From Thermoanaerobaculia bacterium (GTDB taxonomy: Bacteria > Acidobacteriota > Thermoanaerobaculia > Multivoradales > JAHZIX01), in contig JALXFE010000342.1 in the NCBI GenBank assembly GCA_027069135.1, positions 1 through 64,000 on the forward strand: a stretch of 64,000 nt of DNA, read 5' to 3'. Every line of letters begins with the position of its first letter. Positions within the stretch are counted from its first letter, which is position 1. Of the stretch, positions 20,268 through 27,747 are shown one piece after another. The notes under the pieces were generated by a model. The model saw only the letters and a program-made list of their open reading frames with translations. It made no database searches and was not told where the DNA came from. A program made the position numbers and the translations under genes.

Positions 20268-20455
20268 ACCGGCGTCACGGTGCCCCCGGATTCTCTTGCC
20301 GAGGCAGATGATCTGTGCTCCCAGGAGTTCGGTGCGGGCTGGCGGGTCTCGGAGTTTCACGACGGCGGGGCTGGTCCCTCCAGGCCTTTGGCGGTGTGGG
20401 GGATCCGTCCAAACGTTTTTGGGTCCACATCAAGGATCAGCCAGGAGCGACCTGA
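20268..20455 (+). pseudogene. Frameshifted remnant of a GWRxxEFHDG...FWVHIxDQP domain protein
   Basis: Frame one reads VPPDSLAEADDLCSQEFGAG followed by WRVSEFHDGG. The sequence then continues in the next frame as WSLQAFGGVGDPSKRFWVHI and KDQPGAT, ending in TGA at 20453-20455. Loss of one base near 20370 (the codon after HDGG) explains the switch. Joined, the two halves give a continuous small domain with the pattern GWRxxEFHDGxxWxxxAFGxxxxxxRFWVHIxDQP. I recognise this pattern from short exported hypothetical proteins but cannot name a family. No signal peptide or good ribosome site survives, so this is best read as a dead gene. Confidence 0.65.
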
Positions 20456-20851
20456 AGGTTTTATGTAATGACATTCATCGAGATCTTAGATCGACCGCCA
20501 AATTTCTATGAGTCGATATAGGGCCAGAGGGGAGAAAAGAACGTAGCTACCGCCTCTTGCCAGGCTCTGCGCATCCGCCCGATGCTCCTTCAAACCTACC
20601 TCCGGCTCCCAAGCTTCCTCTTGAACGATGGCTCGCATCGGAGTATAGCCCAGCCCCAGATGGCGCGTGCAGCAGTCCATCGCATCCCCGGCTTGGCCCA
20701 ATCGTAAGCGATACCCGCAGGGCAAGCTTCTACACAAGCGCCTCTCAAACCCTTCCGAACACGCCTTCAAGCGGCTGTAGCCGCGGCTACAGGCCCGCCA
20801 ACATCTTTCAAACCAAGAGTAGAGAAATCAGTGAACTACTCCCTTTACTAC
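20456..20851. other. Intergenic stretch without a supported gene; contains an 18-bp palindrome
   Basis: No reading frame here has convincing codon structure or recognisable motifs. The one distinct element is a perfect 18-base palindrome, CTGTAGCCGCGGCTACAG, at 20775-20792. The right end turns AT-rich and leads into the predicted promoter of the next gene. Confidence 0.5.
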
Positions 20852-20880
20852 TTTACGGACACTAAATACGGTGGTACATT
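20852..20880 (+). promoter_or_regulatory. Possible promoter for the 21 kb secreted-protein pair
   Basis: TTTACG (20852-20857) and TACATT (20875-20880) are separated by exactly 17 bases in an AT-rich patch. The predicted start near 20887 would give a leader of about 140 bases containing the hairpin cluster at 20901-20996. Confidence 0.4.
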
Positions 20881-20900
20881 ACTTCGACCATTTCTTGAGG

Positions 20901-20996
20901 TCGAGCACGGATCGGTGACGATCCGGGAGAGGCTTCCCGTCTGAGCTACCGTCAAGGTGCAGACGGCTGATTCTCCGTGGAGAAGAATCCGGTTTA
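20901..20996 (+). promoter_or_regulatory. Structured 5' leader, candidate cis-regulatory RNA
   Basis: This leader ends 30 bases before the ATG at 21027 and is unusually rich in complementary segments. GGATCG (20909-20914) and CGATCC (20919-20924) close a GTGA tetraloop. CGGGA (20924-20928) pairs with TCCCG (20935-20939). CCGTC (20949-20953) pairs with GACGG (20962-20966). CACGGA (20906-20911) can pair with TCCGTG (20974-20979) to enclose the others. CCGTCT at 20937-20942 offers an alternative partner for AGACGG at 20961-20966, so two folds compete. The layout recalls small ligand-binding leaders such as GEMM, but the conserved GEMM core bases are not clearly present. No ligand is claimed. Confidence 0.35.
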
Positions 20997-21026
20997 CCCT
21001 CACCTCCAAATCCACTGGAGTGTTTT

Positions 21027-21593
21027 ATGAAAAGACTCAGATCTCCGCTTTTGTTCGCGTTGTTCGCCATCGCCCTGATGGCGGGCCTCACCGCCCAAGC
21101 CACCACAGTGCTGAAGATGGATCTTGGAGAGCTCTGCGATCACGCTGACAGCATCTTCCGAGGAACCGTCGTCTCGACCCATGCTGGAACCGTCATGGCC
21201 GGAGGCATCGAGATGCCTACGGTGACGTACCGGCTCCAGGTCCGCGAGGACTTCAAAGGCAGCTTCGGCATCGTCGATGGAAACAAGATCGCCGAGGTCA
21301 CCATGCTCGGTACCACTCGGAGCAAGCCCCGTCAGGTCGGCGGCCTCCTGCTCTTCTCCGCCCTTCCGGAGCTGCCGAAGCTCAACGTGGGCCAGGAGTA
21401 CCTATTGATGACTTCCGCTCCCAGCACCCTCGGTCTATCGACGACCATCGGTCTGGGCCAAGGTTGCTTCGATATCAAAAACCACGGTAGCCAGGAAACC
21501 GCCGTCAACCAGATCGGCAACGCCGGTCTTTTCGACGGTCCCGTAAATTACCAGGACCTCGCCGCGCAAATCCGTGCGGCGGTGGCTCAATAG
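21027..21593 (+). CDS. Exported protein of unknown function
   Basis: This 188-residue protein starts with a clear signal peptide (KRLRSPLLFALFAIALMAGL ending TAQA). The mature part opens with TVLKMDLGELCDHADSIFRG, followed by TVTYRLQVREDFKGS and a later LPKLNVGQEYLLMTS segment. This resembles small exported proteins that often sit before secreted metalloproteases, but I cannot assign a function. GGAG lies six bases before the ATG. The metalloprotease-like gene follows after nine bases with its own GGGAGG, so the pair is almost certainly one transcript. A role in secretion, folding or inhibition of the downstream protease is only a guess from position. Confidence 0.75.
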   Translation: MKRLRSPLLFALFAIALMAGLTAQATTVLKMDLGELCDHADSIFRGTVVSTHAGTVMAGGIEMPTVTYRLQVREDFKGSFGIVDGNKIAEVTMLGTTRSKPRQVGGLLLFSALPELPKLNVGQEYLLMTSAPSTLGLSTTIGLGQGCFDIKNHGSQETAVNQIGNAGLFDGPVNYQDLAAQIRAAVAQ

Positions 21594-21602
21594 AGGGAGG
21601 TC

Positions 21603-23813
21603 ATGATGAAGAAAACGATCCTCTCAGCCCTCGCTCTCTCCCTCGTCCTCCTCTCGGCCCCCGTCTTCGCCGGTGGCCCGCTCGCCAATTGCTTCTCCGG
21701 ACAGCCCTTTCTTTGGCCCAACGGCGGCAACAACATTCCGTTCAATCCCGATCAGGGCGCACTCGGCCCCTTGACCGGGCCCCAGGCCGTTCAGCTCACC
21801 CAGGATGCCTTTGATCAATGGACCAACATTCCCTCTTCGTCGGTTTCCTACGCCAACGGCGGTCAGTTGCCGGTGGATGTGGACATCACGAATTTCGGCC
21901 CCTTCCTGAACCCCGCCGGCCCGGACGGCCTGAGCGCCATCGTCTTTGACGATACCGGCGATATTTTCACTCTTCTCTTCGGGGCCGGCACCGGCATTCT
22001 CGGCTTCGCCGGGCCGGAGTTCATGGACCCCGCCACGTGTACCATCCTCGAGGGGGTCTCTTTCTTAAACGGCCCCTCCTTCACCAATTTGACGGCGGCC
22101 TTAGATGTCATGACGCATGAGTTCGGCCACTACACCAACCTGGCCCATACCGTGGTCAATGGTCAGCTCTACCTCGGCTCCGTCGGAGGCGATACCAGCG
22201 GACCGACCCCCTTCAACCCCTTCGCCATCCCGAATCCGTTTACGGATGTCATCGAAACGATGTACCCGTTCTATTTTGGACCAGGAATCGGCACGGCGAC
22301 GCCCCAGGCGGACGACATCGCCATCGTCTCGACCCTCTATCCGGATCCGGCCTTCGCCGCCACTACGGGTTCGATCCAGGGCACCATCTTCGCGCCCAAC
22401 AACACCACCCGCCTGACGGGTGTCAACATCATCGCTCGCAACATCGCGAACCCCTTCCTCGACGCCGTATCCGCCATTTCGAGCGACTTTACAGACGGCA
22501 CCGGTCAGGGGGACCCGGTCGTTGGGACCTACTCCATCAACGGCCTCACCCCAGGGGCTGGCTACGTGGTCTACGTGGACGAGATCCTCGCCGGCGGCTT
22601 CAGCACAACCCTCTTGAGCCCTCTTCCGGGACCGGAGGAGTTCTACAACGGCGCCAGCGAATCCAATAGCGCCTCGACGGACAACCCGGGGGCGGCGGTA
22701 CTGGTTGCATCCAATGCCGGCAGCCCGACCACCGGTATCGACGTGATCTTCAACGCCTTCGATCCGGGCGACATTCTGCCGGTGGGAGATGACGGCGCCG
22801 TCCAGATCTTCCTGCCCTTCGACTTCTGCTTCTGCGGCCAGAGCTTCGACTCGGTGGTCATCAACGCCAACGGGCACTTGACCTTCGGCACTCCGGACCC
22901 CAGCTTTGCGGAGACCGTCGCCGGCTTCTTGGACGGTCCGCCGCGCATCGCTGCGTTGTGGGACGACCTCAACGCCAGTGCCGGCGGGACGGTGATCTTC
23001 AACACGACGGCTACAAGCTTCACGGCTTCTTATACCGACGTTCCGGAGTTTCCCGCCCTCGGAGCCAACTCCTTCGATATCACCCTGTTTGACAACGGTG
23101 CAGATTGCGCCGCTGGCGATGCTGACAGCGATGGCGATAGCGACGCCGATAGTGGCTCCAGTCACGGCGCCGACGTTCGCATCGACTATGGCAGCCTCAC
23201 CGCCACGGACGGTCTGGCCGGTGCCAGCTGCGGTCTCTTCGCCACCAACGGCCTGGAGCCGGAGGTGGACCTGAGCAGTTTCGGAAACAAGAAGGTCAAG
23301 CTCAAGAAGGAAGCGGCAGCCTATGAGATCTTCACGGTAGGGGACAACGACCTTGCCGGGACGACGAACTTCTACGATGTGGGCAAGGGGTTTAAGGACG
23401 ACTTCGAGAACAACAACACCTTGGCCGATGCGGAGGATGTCGATCTTCCCTTCAGCTCCGTCAACACCAAGGAGGACTTCACCAGCATCGCGCCGGCGGC
23501 GGCGGATGTGGACTACTTCGAGGTCGAGGACTTGGTGGCTGGTCAGACCCTCACCGCGGAGGTCCTTCGTGGACAGCTCGATTCCGTCATGGGGATCTTC
23601 GATTCGGCGGGCAACCTGCTCAACAGCCCGCAGGCGGACGATGACGCCGGCACCGGCTTGCTCTCCCGATCGGTGGTCACCATTCCTGCGGACGGAAACT
23701 ACTTCGTGGCGGTCTCCTTCTGCTGCGACTACGACCTCGACGGAGTGGACCCGGGCCAGGGCTTGCCCCTGGATACCGGTCGCTACGTCCTGGACATCGA
23801 TGTAACGCCGTAG
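21603..23813 (+). CDS. Secreted matrixin-like zinc metalloprotease with nidogen-like and PPC domains
   Basis: This 736-residue protein has a signal peptide (ILSALALSLVLLSAPVFAGG). The metzincin zinc site HEFGHYTNLAH (residues 172-182) matches HExxHxxxxxH exactly and lies within an N-terminal M10-like catalytic domain. A carboxypeptidase-regulatory-like beta domain follows (about residues 258-340). Next is a nidogen-like stretch (VINANGHLTFGTPDPSF and AALWDDLNASAGG). The C-terminus contains a bacterial pre-peptidase domain (ADVDYFEVEDLVAGQTLTAE onward). A short Asp-rich DADSDGDSDADSG insert lies near residue 510. It is exported and probably degrades extracellular protein; the substrate is unknown. 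A hairpin terminator follows directly. Confidence 0.85.
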   Translation: MMKKTILSALALSLVLLSAPVFAGGPLANCFSGQPFLWPNGGNNIPFNPDQGALGPLTGPQAVQLTQDAFDQWTNIPSSSVSYANGGQLPVDVDITNFGPFLNPAGPDGLSAIVFDDTGDIFTLLFGAGTGILGFAGPEFMDPATCTILEGVSFLNGPSFTNLTAALDVMTHEFGHYTNLAHTVVNGQLYLGSVGGDTSGPTPFNPFAIPNPFTDVIETMYPFYFGPGIGTATPQADDIAIVSTLYPDPAFAATTGSIQGTIFAPNNTTRLTGVNIIARNIANPFLDAVSAISSDFTDGTGQGDPVVGTYSINGLTPGAGYVVYVDEILAGGFSTTLLSPLPGPEEFYNGASESNSASTDNPGAAVLVASNAGSPTTGIDVIFNAFDPGDILPVGDDGAVQIFLPFDFCFCGQSFDSVVINANGHLTFGTPDPSFAETVAGFLDGPPRIAALWDDLNASAGGTVIFNTTATSFTASYTDVPEFPALGANSFDITLFDNGADCAAGDADSDGDSDADSGSSHGADVRIDYGSLTATDGLAGASCGLFATNGLEPEVDLSSFGNKKVKLKKEAAAYEIFTVGDNDLAGTTNFYDVGKGFKDDFENNNTLADAEDVDLPFSSVNTKEDFTSIAPAAADVDYFEVEDLVAGQTLTAEVLRGQLDSVMGIFDSAGNLLNSPQADDDAGTGLLSRSVVTIPADGNYFVAVSFCCDYDLDGVDPGQGLPLDTGRYVLDIDVTP

Positions 23814-23826
23814 CTCTTTAGATCTC

Positions 23827-23858
23827 GAAGGGCCCGGGGAAGATTCTCCGGGCCCTTC
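23827..23858 (+). terminator. Hairpin terminator after the metalloprotease gene
   Basis: GAAGGGCCCGGGGA and TCTCCGGGCCCTTC form a 14-base stem with one G-T wobble around the four-base loop AGAT. It begins 14 bases after the stop codon. The T-rich tail is weak (GTTCT), so termination may not be purely intrinsic. Confidence 0.65.
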
Positions 23859-24082
23859 GTTCTGGCAACCGAGCTCGCGGCGCAGGGATCTCAGTGTTGC
23901 CCCTGCAAGTCTAGGCACCCTCGGAGGCTTGAGGCACACGTTGAACCGGATCTTCCGAGGGGGGGCGCCCCAACAAGGGTCGGGCCCTCCCGTCGAGATA
24001 GCGACTCGGAAGGATTCATAGATGGCCCAGCTTCAGCTTGGCGGATTGCGCAGTCGTCGTATCTGTGCAGAGACCGGTCCGG

Positions 24083-24295
24083 CTAGCCGCCGACCAGATC
24101 CTCGACGGTCAGCTCCAGCTGAGGTAGAAGCTGAGGCGACAGCGTAGCCCCCGGCACCTTCCGGCGCTCGACCCTGCCATAACCCGCCGCCGTCGGTTCT
24201 CGGTAGACTTCGACCGCCGCTCCTTCGAGGCCTGCGATCCAGACCTCGGGTACGCCGTAGCGGGTGTCGGATTCTCGACCTCCCCCATGGGTCAA
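24083..24295 (-). pseudogene. C-terminal fragment of a Uma2-family (DUF820) nuclease-like protein
   Basis: The roughly 70 residues include RYGVPEVWIAGLEGAAVEVY and the ending PQLELTVEDLVGG, which match the C-terminal third of Uma2-type proteins (normally about 180-200 residues). The N-terminal half with the catalytic acidic residues is absent, because the ADOP permease ends only 17 bases upstream. It is best read as a remnant of a lost gene. An independent short protein is possible but unlikely. Confidence 0.6.
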
Positions 24296-24312
24296 GCGAC
24301 ATCACGCTTCGC

Positions 24313-26745
24313 TCATTCACTGCGCAGAGCCTCCAACGGATCGACCCGGCTGGCCCGACGGGCGGGGAGATAGCTGGCTGCCAGAGCGGTGACGGCTAGT
24401 AGCAGGGCAGCGCTCAAGAAGCTCAGAGGGTCGCGCGGGGCAACACCGTAGAGCTGGCTATCGAGGAGCGCCGCGGTGAAGAAGGCTGCGGGGGCTCCCA
24501 AGGTGATCCCGAGCAAAGCTACGCTCAAGGTTCGGCGCAGCACCCGGCGACGGATACCGGCGGCTGTTGCGCCCAGGGCGATACGGATCCCCCACTCGGG
24601 AAGGCGCCGTTGGACCGCCAACGACATCACGGCGAAGGTACCGATACCGGCGAGGGCGAGAGCCAGAAACGCCAGGATCCCCAGGAGAGCCGTCCGAGAT
24701 CGGGGGGTGTCAAGGGACTCACTGAGGAGCCCTTCCATCGTCTGGGTCGGGGGAAGGGGCAAGAGTGGATCGAGGCCGCGAAGGACCTGACGCACGACCG
24801 GGGCGTGGGACAAGGGATCTCCCTTAACTTCCAGCAGCACCGCCATGGTGAGGGCCGGTCCCTGGCTCCAGGGTTGGTACATGAGCTCTCCGGGCTCGGC
24901 GGCGAGGCCGTCATGGCGCAGGTTGCGCACAACGCCGACGACCGTGTAGGTTTCCTCGGAGGCACCTAAAATCACCTGCTGCCCCACCGCAGATCCATCG
25001 GGCCAATGGTGCTCGGCGAGGGTCTCGTTGACCATCACCGCCCGCCTCCCCTCCGGGCCGTCAGCAGGCGTGAAGGCTCGACCGGATCGGACGTCCAGAT
25101 CCAGAACTCGAAAATAACTCGGGCTGACGAACTTCATCGCTGCGCTACGGCCTCGGGTCCAATTCTCTTCGGCCTCGACATCGCGATCGGGAATTTGGAA
25201 TCCCCATACGGACGCTTTGCCCGCAAAAGGCAGCTTGGTCGTCAACGCCACGTTGCCCACCCCGGGCAGAGACCGCAATTCCTCCAGCAGATCGGCGGCG
25301 AAGGCCTTGCGGTGGTGGGCCTGCCCGTAGCGAGATTCCGGTAGCTGAATCTCCTGCACCAGAAGACCCTCGGTGCGAAATCCCGGGGGCACTGCGGAAA
25401 GGCTCAGGAAGCTGCGCACCAGCAGCCCCGCCCCCACGACCAAGGCCAGCGAGAGGGCAATCTGCACGACCACGAAGGCATCGTGGTGGTACCGGCGTCC
25501 ACCGCTGCGCCCGCCACCCCACCCGAGGCCGGCTAGACTCCGCGCCCGGCAGACGACCCAAGCGGAAGGGAGGCCGCAGAGCAAGAGAGCCAACAGGCTG
25601 AGCCCCAGGGTGAAGGCCAATACGTGCTCATCGAGAGCGATCTCGGACCTTCGGGGCAGATCAGCGGGGATCCCGGCGAGGAGGCTCTGCTGTCCAAGGA
25701 AGGCGAGGGCAAGGCCGACAGCTCCACCGGCGAGGGCCAGCAGGAGGCTCTCTAGGAGGAGACCACCGACGAGCCTCGAACCTCCCGCACCGAGGGCCCG
25801 TCGGATCGCCAGCTCCCGTCGGCGGGCGAGTCCCTGGGCCAGAAGCAGATGCAGGACGTTGACGCACCCGATCAGAAAGATGAGCGCGATGGCCCCATAG
25901 AGCAGGGCCAGACTCGGGCGGTGGTCTCCCAGGACATCTTCGGCGAGGGGAACCATCCGCACACCGATTCCCTCCCGGCTCATCAGGAATCCGGCTCCCG
26001 GGCCCTCCCTCCTTCGTCCCGGCGCATCCCCGAAGGGCTGCCCCCCCGCATCGGAGCTCAGGCGTGCCAGGGCGCTGTAGGCGAAATTGTCTCTGTCCCG
26101 GCGATCCTCTTCGGTCAGCCTCAGGGGCGTCCACAGAAGGTCACTCTCCCGGTCCGGCAGGTGAAAGCCCGGCGGCATCACACCGACCACCGTGTAGGCC
26201 TCACCCTCCAGCCGAAGCGTATCGCCGAGCGCTTCGTCTCGCCCCCCGAACGCCTCCCTCCAAAGAGGGTAGGCGAGGATCACTCGCCGTGCCCCCCTCT
26301 CGACCTCGTCCCGAGAAAAGTCCCGACCGAGGGCAGGCCTTACCCTCAAGACATCGAAGAGCTCGCTGTCGATCTGGGCACCCTCGAGGCGCCGCGGTTC
26401 AGCTGCGATTTCGAGGCTGGTAGTGATCCCCAAGTAGAGCCCGAGACCGGCGAAGACCTCCTCCCGTCGCGACTCGACGGCGTTGAGGTACGACATCGGT
26501 AGCCGATTCCAAAGGGCCTGTAGGCGCGGGTTAGGAGAGCCTCTGAGCTCTTCGTAGGTCTGGTAGACCCGCGTCAAGCGCTCCGGCTCCGAGAACGGCA
26601 ATGGGCGTAACAGGACCCCGTAAAGGAGGCTGAAGAGGGCCGTCGAGGCACCGAGGCTCAAGCCCAAAGTGCCGACCACTGCAGCCGTCCAGAGGGGCCG
26701 CTCAACAAGCCGCCGCACCGCCTGATAAAGCTCGAAACCGATCAT
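24313..26745 (-). CDS. ADOP-family (acidobacterial duplicated orphan permease) MacB/FtsX-like permease
   Basis: This 810-residue membrane protein has two MacB_PCD/FtsX modules fused in one chain, the hallmark of the ADOP family, which is abundant in Acidobacteriota. The first module starts LYQAVRRLVERPLWTAAVVG and contains the periplasmic region (LPDRESDLLWTPLRL) before its FtsX segment (LIFLIGCVNVLHLLLAQGLA). The second starts near HHDAFVVVQIALSLALVVGA and ends RVDPLEALRSE. About eight membrane segments are visible. No ATPase gene lies next to it, as usual for these orphan permeases, so the transported or signalled substrate is unknown. ATG at 26745 has AGGATGGGGG immediately upstream. Confidence 0.9.
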   Translation of the reverse strand: MIGFELYQAVRRLVERPLWTAAVVGTLGLSLGASTALFSLLYGVLLRPLPFSEPERLTRVYQTYEELRGSPNPRLQALWNRLPMSYLNAVESRREEVFAGLGLYLGITTSLEIAAEPRRLEGAQIDSELFDVLRVRPALGRDFSRDEVERGARRVILAYPLWREAFGGRDEALGDTLRLEGEAYTVVGVMPPGFHLPDRESDLLWTPLRLTEEDRRDRDNFAYSALARLSSDAGGQPFGDAPGRRREGPGAGFLMSREGIGVRMVPLAEDVLGDHRPSLALLYGAIALIFLIGCVNVLHLLLAQGLARRRELAIRRALGAGGSRLVGGLLLESLLLALAGGAVGLALAFLGQQSLLAGIPADLPRRSEIALDEHVLAFTLGLSLLALLLCGLPSAWVVCRARSLAGLGWGGGRSGGRRYHHDAFVVVQIALSLALVVGAGLLVRSFLSLSAVPPGFRTEGLLVQEIQLPESRYGQAHHRKAFAADLLEELRSLPGVGNVALTTKLPFAGKASVWGFQIPDRDVEAEENWTRGRSAAMKFVSPSYFRVLDLDVRSGRAFTPADGPEGRRAVMVNETLAEHHWPDGSAVGQQVILGASEETYTVVGVVRNLRHDGLAAEPGELMYQPWSQGPALTMAVLLEVKGDPLSHAPVVRQVLRGLDPLLPLPPTQTMEGLLSESLDTPRSRTALLGILAFLALALAGIGTFAVMSLAVQRRLPEWGIRIALGATAAGIRRRVLRRTLSVALLGITLGAPAAFFTAALLDSQLYGVAPRDPLSFLSAALLLAVTALAASYLPARRASRVDPLEALRSE

Positions 26746-26773
26746 TCCCCCATCCTACGACACAGTCCCGCCA

Positions 26774-26872
26774 CGACTCCCCACCCGATTCGACACGACT
26801 CCCCACCCGATTCGGAGACTCCCACGGTTCCCCACCCGAGTCGGAGACTCCCACGGTTCCCCACCCGAGTCG
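26774..26872. repeat. Cluster of four short repeats (TCCCCACCCGA-TCG family)
   Basis: CGACTCCCCACCCGATTCG occurs at 26774-26792 and again at 26796-26814. Variant copies with GGTTCCCCACCCGAGTCG follow at 26826-26843 and 26855-26872, spaced 29 bases apart. The same 19-mer recurs on the other strand at 61412-61430, with a one-base variant at 61946-61964. The cluster fills the gap between the divergent ADOP and 26.9 kb genes. Confidence 0.8.
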
Positions 26873-26917
26873 GAGGCCAGGCGAGACAGCGTGCGAGAAA
26901 CGGTGTACCCTCCTGCC

Positions 26918-27337
26918 ATGAGCACACTCTCCGATCTTCAGGGCACGCATTGGAAGGGAACCGCCGAGCTTTGGGTGGATCCTCTTGGGAACGACGTCGA
27001 GAACTGCGGTTGCACAATCTCCATCGAAGAAGGCATCGTTCGCTATACCTGGAGCTACCAAGGCAAGAGTCAAGTGGGCAGCATCACGCTGCGCGAAGGG
27101 GCTGCCGAGCTCACGGACACCTGGCATAGTCCCGAGCCGATGAAGTGTCGTCCCGTTCCCGACGCCTGGGGCCTGTTTCAGGTGCTGGGCAAGTACGGGC
27201 CTCAATCAGATTGGGCTTGGCGCACGGCCCTGAGCCTGCGTACGCCAACCGATGAGTTGGTTCTTCAGATGACCAACATCACCCCTTGGGGAGAAGAAGC
27301 CCGAGCGGTGCGTATGGTCTGCCAGCGTCAGCCTTAG
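26918..27337 (+). CDS. Small lipocalin-like/DUF1579-like hypothetical protein
   Basis: This predicted cytoplasmic protein of 139 residues starts MSTLSDLQGTHWKGTAELWV, a layout typical of small beta-barrel proteins annotated as lipocalin-like or DUF1579-like. It continues with alternating beta strands (ITLREGAAELTDTWHS, ALSLRTPTDELVLQMTNITP). There is no signal peptide. An upstream in-frame start would add MRETVYPPA, but the ATG at 26918 is preferred because family-like sequence begins there. The upstream DNA is CCCTCCTGCC and gives only a weak ribosome site. The first 30 or so bases of this gene also occur as an isolated copy at 30498-30534. Function is unknown. Confidence 0.65.
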   Translation: MSTLSDLQGTHWKGTAELWVDPLGNDVENCGCTISIEEGIVRYTWSYQGKSQVGSITLREGAAELTDTWHSPEPMKCRPVPDAWGLFQVLGKYGPQSDWAWRTALSLRTPTDELVLQMTNITPWGEEARAVRMVCQRQP

Positions 27338-27747
27338 CAGGCTCGACAGCCGCCGTAGGTGCCGATCACGTCGAGCAGTGAAACGTCTTAACCTTCCAGA
27401 TTCTCCGATCGGTGAGGACCGTGCAGGGCAATGATCGCAATCGGGCATATCTGATCGGTTCTGGTAGAGCCAGGGCGATTTGAGCTTCGCAGCGCCCGGA
27501 AAGCCAATCTGTTTCTTCAAGCAATGCCGATCGAGCGGCCCCTGCGGATAGCCTACGGTTCCAGGGAGCGTCTCCGCCTCACCGGAGGGGCTAGATAATT
27601 CCGAAGGGACCAGCTCGATCTCGACGTCAAGATTATCAGCGACCAGCGGAACCCCTTTCCGTCGATTTTCTGCTTCGGGGTGGCCGTTAGAGCGATCGAG
27701 AATCGCTAGTACGGTGGGGTCCGATTCATCGTGATCGCTAGAGACGC
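27338..27747. other. Intergenic region with duplicated scraps, no supported gene
   Basis: No intact gene is supported here. A 23-base block at 27354-27376 is identical to 29313-29335 inside the neighbouring secreted-protein gene. On the minus strand a short stretch at about 27482-27512 reads KQIGFPGAAKLK and resembles, at DNA and protein level, the stretch QIGFQDAARLK at about 30470-30500. These look like remnants of duplicated or decayed sequence. Confidence 0.5.

Noticed and set aside
20486-20770. A 94-codon minus-strand frame between the giant gene and the 21 kb pair
   Set aside because: No ribosome site, no recognisable motif, and composition unlike neighbouring genes.
20901-20996. Assignment of the leader to the GEMM cyclic-di-GMP riboswitch class
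   Set aside because: Overall length and some end sequences resemble GEMM, but the conserved core bases (such as the GACGCAAAGC-type segment) are not present.
22101-23939. A 612-codon minus-strand frame opposite the metalloprotease gene
   Set aside because: The plus-strand frame has a signal peptide, HExxHxxxxxH and clear domains; the antisense frame has none.
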